A stretch of DNA of 10,831 nucleotides from Bryobacterales bacterium (GTDB taxonomy: Bacteria; Acidobacteriota; Terriglobia; Bryobacterales; Bryobacteraceae), in the NCBI GenBank assembly GCA_030838885.1, contig JAUZEU010000818.1, positions 1 through 10,831 of the forward strand. The letters are read 5' to 3'. This document shows, in pieces, positions 1 through 7,150 of the stretch. The notes beneath the pieces were generated by a model. The model made no database searches. It was not told the origin of the DNA and was given only the letters and a program-made list of their open reading frames with translations. The translations under genes were made by a program, and so were the position numbers. Positions within the stretch are counted from its first letter, which is position 1. Each line of letters begins with the position of its first letter.

Positions 1-112
1 TATGTTCGTTATCGTACCTGGCTATGAATTTTGCCCCCACCGTGGTTCGCTGAGATCCTCTTTATATTTTCTTTGGCTCTTCCCGACTTGCAGTGATAGT
101 ATTGCCTTCACC

Positions 113-120
113 GAGAGGGG
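113..120 (+). promoter_or_regulatory. Shine-Dalgarno site that selects the GTG start at 129
   Basis: GAGAGGGG ends 8 nt before the GTG at 129. No comparable purine-rich site precedes the alternative GTG at 93, so this element decides the start. The rest of the stretch from 1 to 112 shows no gene. It contains an AT-rich patch (TTTATATTTT, 61-70), but I cannot assign a convincing -35/-10 pair. Confidence 0.6.
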
Positions 121-128
121 TTTTCCAC

Positions 129-3100
129 GTGAGAAACAATTTAACAAAAGGTGTCATCCTGTGCCTCGCCGCGTTTGTACCGCTTACACCTGTGCTGGCA
201 CAAAGCGACCGCGGCACCATCACCGGAACGGTGAGTGATCCGGCTGGGGCAGTGGTGCCAAATGCAGCCATAACGGCTACAAATTCGGACACTCAGGCCA
301 GGTTCGAAACCACTTCAACCTCTACCGGAAACTACACGCTGGTCCAGCTACCTGCCGGCGTCTACGATCTGGAGACAGTTTCGCCCGGCTTTTCGAAGGC
401 CATCCAGAAGGGAATTCGCGTACAGGTCGCAGCGATTGAACGCATCGACGTCAAATTGCAGATTAGTTCCTCCTCTGATTCCGTCACCGTGGTGGCAGAC
501 GCACCTTTATTGAAAACGGAGAGTGGCGAACAAAGCAGCAACATCACCACAGAGAAGATTCTGGCGCTTCCGCTGTATGGCGGTAACGGCCGAAACAGTG
601 GCGGCGGATTTCGCAGCCCGTATGCGTTTCTAACCACCATGGCAAGCGCCACCATCGTGCCCTCCGGTGGGAACAACAGTATCCGTGTGAACGGCTTGCA
701 GAATGACACCTACAGCACACGCATTGAAGGCCAAGAAGCGACAAACACACAGCAGCCGAATGCCTCGCATATCAATCCTGGTGTCGAGGCGATTGAGGAG
801 GTCACGCTCCAGACAAGCAATTTTGCCGCTGAATACGGCGAGATCGGCGGCGGGCTTATCAACTTCACCGCGAAATCCGGTACCAATCGGTTTCATGGCT
901 CTGCCTTCGAGTACCTTCGCAATGAATTTCTGAATGCGGGTCAGCCGTTCACCGACAACGGCAACGGACAGCACGTGCGTGCCCGGACCCGGAGCAACGA
1001 CTACGGTTTCAGCATTGGAGGCCCGGTCTGGATCCCGAAGGTCTACAACGGCCATAACAGGACGTTTTTCAACTTCAATCTTGAGGCGGCCCCTGGTACC
1101 TCAACAGCATCCAGTTTGATCACCGTCCCTTCCGCGGCGTTCCGGAATGGTGATTTTAGTTCGGTCCTGACCAATAAGAGCCTTGGCGCGGACGTGGAAG
1201 GCCGCACGATACGTGAAAACACGATTTACGATCCGAGCACCAATCACACTGTGGGAGGCGTGGTTTCGCGTGATCCCTTTCCAGGAAACATCATTCCGCC
1301 AAGCCGCTTCGATCCGGTCGCTGTAAAGATCCAGAACCTGATTCCGTTGGCAACCGCGGCGGGCAACCAGAATAACTTCCAGCAGAACTTCAGCGGGAAA
1401 ACAGGCGCAAAGTTATTCACCACTAAGGTGGACCATAACCTGAGCGCCAACAGCAAACTGGCCTTCTACTATTCGCACAGAATCAGTAACGGCTGGACCC
1501 AGCCGGATGATCTCCCCATCCCAATCACCGCGGTGCGCAGAGGCACCAACAACAACCCCACGGTGCGCCTGAATTATTACCAGAATCTTCGGCCAACCCT
1601 CATTCTGAATGTCGGTATCGGCTTTATCCGGAACCTGAATCCAGACCCCGCGCTGGACGGCGTTCTGGAGTACGATGCGCCGGGCAAGCTCGGTTTCGTC
1701 GGCGGTGCCACGACATACTTCACGGGCAAAGCCGCTGTTGGCTTCCCTCGCATTACCGGCATTAGCGGCGGCCTTGGCGGTGCGCCGAACCTGGGCCCTG
1801 TGAACGCCAACATCTACAATTCGCAAAAGCCGAGCGCCGTCGCCAATCTCACCTGGGTGAAGAACAACCACACGTTTAAGTTCGGCGGAGAGTGGCGGAA
1901 AGACGCGCACACAGACCGCAATGTCCGCGGCAGCCAGGGAATCCTGAACTTCAACACCCAACAGACTGCTCTTCCGTCAAACCAGAGCCTGAGCGGCGGC
2001 AATGTTGGCTTCGCTTATGCAAGCTTTCTGCTGGGCCTCGCCGACAGCGGGACGGTGTCAACCGCCCAGGATCCACAGTTCCTGAAGACCTCCTGGGGTG
2101 CATTCGCCCAGGATAGCTGGAAAGTGACTTCACGCCTAACTCTGGAACTCGGCGTCCGCTATGACTTCCAGAGCGGCCTGCGAGAACTCTGGGACCGGCT
2201 TGGCTCCTTTGACCCCCGCGTGCCTAATCCTTCAGCCGGCGGACTCCCCGGCGGAATGGCGTACGCAGGCTACGGTACAGGCCGCTGCAATTGCCAGTTT
2301 GCTCCCGGCTATCGCTATGGATTCCAGCCCCGGCTGGGTTTCGCGTACCGCTTCGGTGATAAAACGGTGATTCGTGGCGGATGGGGTATTGCCTATGGCC
2401 AGACTGCGAATTTCAACTACATCAGCAATGTTCCCATTGTGGGAGTTGGATTCAATCAGCTCTCCTTCAACCGCCCTTCCTTTGGGGAACCCGCGTTTAC
2501 ACTCCAGGGCGGCTTGCCGTACAATCCCGCCAGTCTCAATGCGGTCTCATTGAACCCGGGGATCCGTCCCAACCCTGGCCAGGTAGACGCTCCCCCGTAC
2601 TGGCTTGACCCGAACGGCGGCAGGCCGCCCCGTATCAATCAGTGGAGCATCGGAGTACAGCGCGAGATCACGAACAATCTGGTTATCGAAGCCAGTTACG
2701 TTGGCAACCGCGCCGCCTGGCTACAGGCGACGGCGCTCAACGATTTGAATGCCGTGACACCGGAAAGCCTGAAGGCGAAAGGGATTGATTTCACAAACGC
2801 CACCGACAGAGCGCTGCTCACCAACCAACTTGGTTCATCGGCAGTTCAGGCGAGAGGCTTCAAAGCGCCCTACGCTGGCTTCCCGATGACGCAAAGTCTG
2901 CTGCAGGCCCTGAAACCTTATCCGCAATTCAGTTCTATACCGGTCCGGTGGTCACCGCTCGGGGACAGCTGGTATGACTCTCTCCAGACAAAGGTCACCA
3001 AGCGCTATTCGCATGGTCTCGATGTGAGCGGCGGCTTCACATGGCAGAAAGAACTCTCGCTGGGTGCGGACCCCGGAGCCACCGGTACCGTTAACGACGT

Positions 3101-3734
3101 CTTCAACCGGCAAAATCAAAAATCCATTTCGCCACAATCCACGCCCTTTGTTTTGGTGATTGCAGCAAACTATCAGACGCCAGCATGGGGATCGTCGCGG
3201 CTGATGAGACTGGCTACCGGGGGCTGGACAATCGGTACCGTGCTGCGTTATCAAAGCGCCCTGCCCATCGCGGTCCCGTTAGCTCAGAACAGCCTCGGCA
3301 CGCAGTTGGGTCGCGGCACGCTTTCCAATCGGGTAGCCGGGCAGCCGCTCTTTTTGAATGATCCAAACTGCCGGTGCTACGATCCCAGCAAAGACCTTAT
3401 TTTGAATCCGAAAGCATGGTCTGATCCTGCACCCGGACAGTGGGGAGTATCTTCTGCTTACTACAACGACTATCGTGGCTTCCGCCGGCCGAGTGAACAG
3501 ATTGTTTTCGGCAGGACCTTCCGACTCCATGAGTCGATTGCCGTCGAAGTGCAGGCGATGTTCTTCAATGCTTTGAACCGGACGTACCTGAACGTTCCGG
3601 ATTCCACGAATGCCCTCGCAACAAAAACGAACGGCTCCGATGGAACTCTCACCGGTGGTTTCGGTCGTATCAACACCGGCACCACTGCATTTGGGCCGCG
3701 CGATGGAGTGCTCAATATGCGGGTGCACTTCTAA
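129..3734 (+). CDS. Oar-like TonB-dependent outer-membrane receptor with N-terminal carboxypeptidase-regulatory domain
   Basis: Predicted outer-membrane beta-barrel receptor of about 1201 residues, the usual size for Acidobacteriota Oar-like proteins; in this family it would import a large or scarce substrate (often glycans or peptides) using TonB energy. I prefer the GTG at 129 because GAGAGGGG lies 8 nt upstream and the protein then opens with a clean signal peptide (VRNNLTKG, a hydrophobic stretch, cleavage near VLA/Q at residue 24). An in-frame GTG at 93 has no SD. Residues about 28-111 form a CarboxypepD_reg-like beta-sandwich (GTVSDPAGAVVPNAAIT, then GNYTLVQLPAGVYDL). About 125-250 is the plug (SIRVNGLQND, EEVTLQTSNFAAEYGEIGGG, FTAKSGTNRFHGS). 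The rest is barrel, including the family motif PPRINQWSIGVQREI, and it ends in Phe as expected for BAM-inserted barrels. The mature protein has four cysteines, in two CxC pairs (720/722, 1081/1083). The substrate cannot be told from sequence. Confidence 0.93.
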   Translation: MRNNLTKGVILCLAAFVPLTPVLAQSDRGTITGTVSDPAGAVVPNAAITATNSDTQARFETTSTSTGNYTLVQLPAGVYDLETVSPGFSKAIQKGIRVQVAAIERIDVKLQISSSSDSVTVVADAPLLKTESGEQSSNITTEKILALPLYGGNGRNSGGGFRSPYAFLTTMASATIVPSGGNNSIRVNGLQNDTYSTRIEGQEATNTQQPNASHINPGVEAIEEVTLQTSNFAAEYGEIGGGLINFTAKSGTNRFHGSAFEYLRNEFLNAGQPFTDNGNGQHVRARTRSNDYGFSIGGPVWIPKVYNGHNRTFFNFNLEAAPGTSTASSLITVPSAAFRNGDFSSVLTNKSLGADVEGRTIRENTIYDPSTNHTVGGVVSRDPFPGNIIPPSRFDPVAVKIQNLIPLATAAGNQNNFQQNFSGKTGAKLFTTKVDHNLSANSKLAFYYSHRISNGWTQPDDLPIPITAVRRGTNNNPTVRLNYYQNLRPTLILNVGIGFIRNLNPDPALDGVLEYDAPGKLGFVGGATTYFTGKAAVGFPRITGISGGLGGAPNLGPVNANIYNSQKPSAVANLTWVKNNHTFKFGGEWRKDAHTDRNVRGSQGILNFNTQQTALPSNQSLSGGNVGFAYASFLLGLADSGTVSTAQDPQFLKTSWGAFAQDSWKVTSRLTLELGVRYDFQSGLRELWDRLGSFDPRVPNPSAGGLPGGMAYAGYGTGRCNCQFAPGYRYGFQPRLGFAYRFGDKTVIRGGWGIAYGQTANFNYISNVPIVGVGFNQLSFNRPSFGEPAFTLQGGLPYNPASLNAVSLNPGIRPNPGQVDAPPYWLDPNGGRPPRINQWSIGVQREITNNLVIEASYVGNRAAWLQATALNDLNAVTPESLKAKGIDFTNATDRALLTNQLGSSAVQARGFKAPYAGFPMTQSLLQALKPYPQFSSIPVRWSPLGDSWYDSLQTKVTKRYSHGLDVSGGFTWQKELSLGADPGATGTVNDVFNRQNQKSISPQSTPFVLVIAANYQTPAWGSSRLMRLATGGWTIGTVLRYQSALPIAVPLAQNSLGTQLGRGTLSNRVAGQPLFLNDPNCRCYDPSKDLILNPKAWSDPAPGQWGVSSAYYNDYRGFRRPSEQIVFGRTFRLHESIAVEVQAMFFNALNRTYLNVPDSTNALATKTNGSDGTLTGGFGRINTGTTAFGPRDGVLNMRVHF

Positions 3735-3747
3735 GAAGGGGAATCCG

Positions 3748-3792
3748 GCGTGGCGTGCTGATGACTTGCTCTCGTGGTAATGCACGCCACGC
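3748..3792. repeat. Perfect 11-bp inverted repeat between convergent genes (possible bidirectional terminator or REP-like element)
   Basis: GCGTGGCGTGC at 3748-3758 is exactly complementary in inverse order to GCACGCCACGC at 3782-3792, with a 23-nt loop. It lies 13 nt past the stop of the TonB receptor and 84 nt past the stop of metW, which converges on it, so RNA from either side could form the hairpin. Neither side has a U-tract, so it is not a canonical intrinsic terminator. The GC-rich stem with an internal GTGGC-type repeat resembles REP/BIME-like intergenic palindromes. The remainder of the 142-bp gap (3735-3876) shows nothing else I can identify. Confidence 0.6.
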
Positions 3793-3876
3793 TACAGCCC
3801 GTTCTCGTACTAATGATGGCGTCGCCGGCGGCTGAAACTTTCACTGCGAAACGAGCAGTATTCACGTTAGTTGATG

Positions 3877-4500
3877 CTAACCCAACAGGAATACTGCCGT
3901 CTGCGCCAGCAGATTGGGCATCTTCGTGACCCGCGTGGATCCCGAAAGAAAATACCGTTTCTCAATCGGGAAACCACTGGACCGGCAGAGATCCTCGAAG
4001 TCATTAATGCTCAGAAAATGAATATTGGGCGAGTTGTACCAGTCATACGGGAACAACTTCGTCTTGGGCGCCTGACCGGTAAAGAGCATAGCTCTGCGAA
4101 CGCTCCAGTGGCCAAAATTCGGAAACGACACAATCGCCCGCCGACCCACCCGCAGCATCTCCTGCAGCACATGCAGCGGACTCCGCGTCTCCTGGAGTGT
4201 CTGGCTCAGAATCACATAATCGAAGGCCTTATCCGGATAGTCCGCCAGCCCTTCATCAATGTCGCCCTGATAGGCGGACACGCCACGCGCAATCGCCTTC
4301 CGGACCTGCGCCGCGGAAATCTCCACGCCGCGCGCCATCACCTTCTTGTTTTCCAGCAGCCACGCCAGGAGCTCACCCTCGCCGCAACCCAGATCCAGCA
4401 CACGGCTGCCGGGCTGAATGATCTGGCCGATTACGCTGAAATCCGGGCGTTCCGCCAGCGTTATCCTGTTCGGGACCGGAGTCATAACGGGCGCTGCCAT
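3877..4500 (-). CDS. metW: MetW, methionine biosynthesis methyltransferase-fold protein
   Basis: A 207-residue SAM-dependent-methyltransferase-fold protein, close to the usual MetW length of about 200. Visible features are motif I VLDLGCGEGELL (residues 34-45), the acidic post-I GVE ending at E60, QGDIDEGL (78-85), DYVILSQTLQ (94-103), and the MetW-typical FPNFGHW (126-132) and PYDWYNSPNIHFLS (151-164). MetW is encoded with metX in many bacteria and is needed there for methionine synthesis, probably by supporting homoserine acylation rather than by a known methyl transfer. Its ATG overlaps the metX stop by one base (TAATG), which implies translational coupling. An AAAGG lies 7 nt upstream, inside metX. 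M6 is an alternative start, but the overlap favours the first ATG. There are no signs of truncation. Confidence 0.93.
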   Translation of the reverse strand: MAAPVMTPVPNRITLAERPDFSVIGQIIQPGSRVLDLGCGEGELLAWLLENKKVMARGVEISAAQVRKAIARGVSAYQGDIDEGLADYPDKAFDYVILSQTLQETRSPLHVLQEMLRVGRRAIVSFPNFGHWSVRRAMLFTGQAPKTKLFPYDWYNSPNIHFLSINDFEDLCRSSGFPIEKRYFLSGSTRVTKMPNLLAQTAVFLLG

Positions 4501-5612
4501 TATGCCGCCTTTGCCAGCCGCGTTGTGCTGGCCAGAAAGCCCTTCACGATTTCGGTCTGTTCCGCAATGTCCACCAAAAACGCATCGTGCCCGTAATTCG
4601 ACTGGAGATCGCAGTACGCGACATCGCCGTTCACCCGCCGCAGCACGCGCACAATCTCCTGGGACTGATAACTCGGGTACAGCCAGTCTGACGTAAAGCT
4701 GATCACCAGAAAGCGCGTATCCACCGTGCGGAACGCATCCATCAGCGTACCGGTGCCGTTCGTCAGGTCGAAGTAATCTTCCGCCTTCGTGATGTACAGA
4801 TAAGAGTTCGCGTCGAAGCGGGAAACGAACTGGTTGCCGCGATACCGCAGGTAACTCTCCACCTCGAAATCCACGCCGAAATCGAAGCCGAACTTCTCTT
4901 TTTCACGCAGGCGGCGGCCGAACTTCTCGCGCATCGATTCGTCGCTCATGTAGGTGATGTGGCCTACCATGCGGGCGACCGAAAGACCGCGTGCAGGCGG
5001 CTTCTTGTCATAATAATCGCCCTCAGACCAGTCAGGGTCCGCCATGATCGCCTGCCGCCCCACTTCGTTGAAAGCGATCTGTTGCGCGCTGTGGCGCCAG
5101 GTGGTTGCGATCGGGATCGTGGAAAGCACCCGGTCCGGATAGCTGACGGCCCATTCCAGAGCCTGCATCCCGCCCATGGAACCACCCGCCACGCAGAGCA
5201 GACGGCCAATTCCCAGCGAGTCGATCAGCATACGTTGCAACCGCACCATATCGCGGATCGTGATCACTGGAAACGTAAGTGCATACGGTAATCCAGTGGC
5301 GGGATTATTGGAACCAGGACCAGTAGTTCCCTGGCAGCCGCCCAGTACGTTGGAACAGATCACGAAATAGCGGTCCGTATCGAAAGCCTTGCCTGGGCCG
5401 ATCATGTTGTCCCACCAGCCAGGCTTGCCCGTTTCGTGGCTGATACCAGCGGCATGGGCATCGCCAGTGAAAGCGTGCGTCACCAGAATGGCGTTCCCGC
5501 AGTCCGCGCTGAGGCTCCCGTAGGTTTCATACGCGATCTCAACTGGCGCGAGCGTGGCGCCGGAATCCAGCGCGATACTGTCGAATCGCGCGACCTTTGT
5601 ATCAACTACCAT
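4500..5612 (-). CDS. metX: MetX, homoserine O-acyltransferase (probably acetyltransferase)
   Basis: A 370-residue alpha/beta-hydrolase of the MetX family, which acylates L-homoserine with an acyl-CoA, the first committed step of methionine synthesis in the cytoplasm. Visible landmarks are IAYETYGSLS (27-36), NAILVTHAFTGDAHAAG (40-56), GWWDNMIGPGKAFDTDRYF (65-83), NVLGGCQGTTGP (88-99) and the nucleophile elbow GGSMGG with Ser145. The likely triad partners are Asp309 (in FTSDWLYP) and His342 (in YGHDAF). The length is typical. The ATG at 5612 is supported by GAGGT 8 nt upstream. The gene leads a metX-metW unit and is divergent from the lipocalin-like gene, with 24 bp between the start codons. 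Some MetX-family enzymes use succinyl-CoA instead of acetyl-CoA; I cannot settle this from sequence, so acetyltransferase is the default family reading. No SAM riboswitch fits in the upstream gap. Confidence 0.95.
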   Translation of the reverse strand: MVVDTKVARFDSIALDSGATLAPVEIAYETYGSLSADCGNAILVTHAFTGDAHAAGISHETGKPGWWDNMIGPGKAFDTDRYFVICSNVLGGCQGTTGPGSNNPATGLPYALTFPVITIRDMVRLQRMLIDSLGIGRLLCVAGGSMGGMQALEWAVSYPDRVLSTIPIATTWRHSAQQIAFNEVGRQAIMADPDWSEGDYYDKKPPARGLSVARMVGHITYMSDESMREKFGRRLREKEKFGFDFGVDFEVESYLRYRGNQFVSRFDANSYLYITKAEDYFDLTNGTGTLMDAFRTVDTRFLVISFTSDWLYPSYQSQEIVRVLRRVNGDVAYCDLQSNYGHDAFLVDIAEQTEIVKGFLASTTRLAKAA

Positions 5613-5631
5613 TCGGTTTTACCTCATGGTA
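5607..5631. promoter_or_regulatory. Palindrome TACCAT-N13-ATGGTA across the metX/lipocalin divergent junction
   Basis: TACCAT (5607-5612) and ATGGTA (5626-5631) are perfect inverted repeats. In the metX transcript the 3' arm contains the start codon (ATGGTA) and the loop contains the SD GAGGT. Two further G-U pairs could extend the stem to 8 bp. In the opposite transcript the same hairpin ends 5 nt before the lipocalin start codon. It could be an RNA hairpin affecting translation or a protein-binding operator. With a six-base arm, chance is also possible. Confidence 0.3.
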
Positions 5632-5636
5632 ACAGG

Positions 5637-6728
5637 ATGAAAAGATTACTCTGGAGTTTGCGCCTGTTCCCATCTTCGCTATTTGTTCTGTCTTTGCTGG
5701 TCCCGGTGGTGGTCTCCGGCGCGCCGGGCGATTTCGCGTATCGCGAGGCACTCCCCGGCTATCACTACCAGTTTCCACGGGATCACTTCGAACACGAAGA
5801 CTTCCGCACGGAATGGTGGTATTACACAGGTAACGTGACGGATGAGAGGGGTAAACGGTTCGGCTTTGAACTGGTTTTCTTCCGTCAGGGGGAGCGCCCG
5901 GGCGCCAAACCCGCGACCAGGTCGGTGTGGTCGGTGGACAATCTCTACCTGGCGCACGCTGCTTTGACGGATGTGAGCGGCAATCGCTTCCTGTATGAGG
6001 AGCGTCTGAATCGGCAGGGCCCGGGAGTGGCCGGGGCGAGTTTCGACAAACATCGAATCTGGAACGGGAATTGGTCTTCCCAATGGAACGGCGAAACCCA
6101 AACACTGGACGCCATTACGGGGGAGTTCCGCTTTCACCTCCAGCTTGATCCCGAAAAGCCCTTCGTGATCCAGGGCGAGAACGGCATCAGCCAGAAGGCC
6201 GAAGGGAAAGGCAGGGCCTCGCATTACGTCTCATTCACCCGGTTACGCGTCACGGGTTCGCTTCAGACCGCTGAAAAGGCCCATCGGGTGCAAGGGACCG
6301 CGTGGATGGATCATGAATGGTTCAGTGAGCAACTCGGCGTCGACCAGGTCGGCTGGGACTGGTTCAGCGTGCAGTTAAACAACAAAACTGAACTGATGCT
6401 GTTTGAACTGCGCCGCAAAGATGGAACGATTGATCCGTATTCTTCGGGCACGTTTGTCGACGCCGAAGGGAGAGCGCATCATCTGCGCCGATCGGATTTC
6501 TCGCTGCAGCCGGTTGCGAAATGGCAAAAGTACCCCGTCGAGTGGAGGATTGAAATACCTTCACTGAACCTCGACCTCAACTGCAAAGCAGTTCTGCCGA
6601 ATCAGGAACTGAAGGCCAAAGCCGGCGGGCCGAGCTACTGGGAAGGCGCCGTCGATTTCACCGGCACCCAGACCGGCGTCGGTTATTTGGAAATGACGGG
6701 TTACGAAGGAGCGGTCAGGCTGAAATGA
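5637..6728 (+). CDS. Secreted CrtC/AttH-type lipocalin-like domain protein
   Basis: A 363-residue exported protein of the carotenoid 1,2-hydratase (CrtC, AttH-like) fold family. I chose the ATG at 5637 because it gives a signal peptide (MKRLLWSLRL, then a hydrophobic run to about residue 28, cleavage near VSG/A). Reading further upstream in frame would be antisense to metX. Family landmarks are TEWWYYTGNV (58-67), FGFELVFFRQ (75-84), LYLAHAALTD (103-112), WMDHEWFSEQ (223-232), VGWDWFSVQL (238-247), MLFELRRKDG (254-263) and a C-terminal EGAVDFTG...GYLEMTGYEG block. These fit two stacked lipocalin-like barrels (CrtC plus Lipocalin_9). No carotenoid genes are nearby, so a carotenoid substrate is not implied. 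Homologues often sit beside LolE-like ABC transporters; here the partner is instead the Ig-like membrane protein that follows with an ATGA overlap. The ligand is unknown. The SD is weak (only CAGG directly at the ATG). Confidence 0.85.
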   Translation: MKRLLWSLRLFPSSLFVLSLLVPVVVSGAPGDFAYREALPGYHYQFPRDHFEHEDFRTEWWYYTGNVTDERGKRFGFELVFFRQGERPGAKPATRSVWSVDNLYLAHAALTDVSGNRFLYEERLNRQGPGVAGASFDKHRIWNGNWSSQWNGETQTLDAITGEFRFHLQLDPEKPFVIQGENGISQKAEGKGRASHYVSFTRLRVTGSLQTAEKAHRVQGTAWMDHEWFSEQLGVDQVGWDWFSVQLNNKTELMLFELRRKDGTIDPYSSGTFVDAEGRAHHLRRSDFSLQPVAKWQKYPVEWRIEIPSLNLDLNCKAVLPNQELKAKAGGPSYWEGAVDFTGTQTGVGYLEMTGYEGAVRLK

Positions 6729-7150
6729 ACATCGCGCTTCTGAAACGGATAGCGCCCTGGTTGGGCCTCCTGCTCGCCGCCGCCCTGCTTTATGACGGTT
6801 ATATCTTCTATTCGAGGTGGAGCGAGAAGCGGGACGTGGAACGCCAGCGCGCCGAACACGAATCGGCCATGGCGAAAAAGACCCTGAGCATGCTGGGCGG
6901 AGGCGGACTCAAAATCAACTCGTTCTACGCAACACCGGGCGCTGTTCGAAAAGGTTCTCCCGCCAATATCTGCTACGGAGTGATGGGCGCGAAAACCCTT
7001 CGTATCGACCCTCCCGTTGAGCAGGTCTGGCCCGCGCTAAACCATTGCCTGCAGGTGCGCCCTGAAAAGAATACGGAGTACAAACTGATCGCGGAAGATA
7101 GCGCCGGGCACTCAGTCACGGAGAGCTTCGTTCTGCAGGTCGTCCAATAA
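6725..7150 (+). CDS. Membrane-anchored small protein with a C-terminal Ig-like domain
   Basis: A 141-residue protein of unknown function. Residues about 9-29 (IAPWLGLLLAAALLYDGYIFY) form one membrane segment after a short basic N-terminus. A charged, probably helical stretch follows (RWSEKRDVERQRAEHESAMAKK, about 31-52), then a Gly-rich linker (MLGGGG). Residues about 63-140 look like a single Ig-like beta-sandwich: INSFYATPGAVRKGSPANICYGV, RIDPPVEQVWPALNHCLQV, TEYKLIAEDSAGHSV and FVLQVV. Cys83 and Cys108 are placed like an intradomain disulfide, which fits an extracytoplasmic location. The ATG overlaps the stop of the lipocalin-like gene by 4 bp (ATGA), so the two are surely co-transcribed and probably coupled. 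Its stop touches the stop of convergent serS with no spacer. No enzyme motif is visible; a binding or scaffold role for the lipocalin partner is inference. Confidence 0.85.
   Translation: MNIALLKRIAPWLGLLLAAALLYDGYIFYSRWSEKRDVERQRAEHESAMAKKTLSMLGGGGLKINSFYATPGAVRKGSPANICYGVMGAKTLRIDPPVEQVWPALNHCLQVRPEKNTEYKLIAEDSAGHSVTESFVLQVVQ

Noticed and set aside
73..92. Possible sigma-54 promoter (TTTGGCTC...CTTGCA) before the TonB receptor gene
   Set aside because: The GG and GC elements are 13 nt apart instead of the required 10, and the -24 element lacks the consensus CAC/CG context.
93..128. Upstream GTG start (position 93) for the TonB receptor
   Set aside because: There is no SD before it, and it would add 12 residues ahead of an otherwise well-formed signal peptide; the GTG at 129 has GAGAGGGG at 8 nt.
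3735..3876. Small gene or ncRNA in the gap between the TonB receptor and metW
   Set aside because: Apart from the inverted repeat there is no start with an SD and no coherent frame, and no promoter that I could recognise.
3871..4596. A 241-codon open frame on the plus strand over metW
   Set aside because: It is antisense to metW and metX, whose proteins match their families along the full length; its translation is low-complexity (His/Arg/Pro-rich) without domain features.
5436..5636. N-terminal extension of the lipocalin-like gene back to 5436
   Set aside because: The extra 67 codons lie antisense to metX, look non-globular, and would bury the signal peptide that starts at 5637.
5613..5636. 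SAM riboswitch or T-box control upstream of metX
   Set aside because: Only 24 bp separate the divergent start codons, and no conserved SAM-riboswitch or T-box sequence blocks were seen there.
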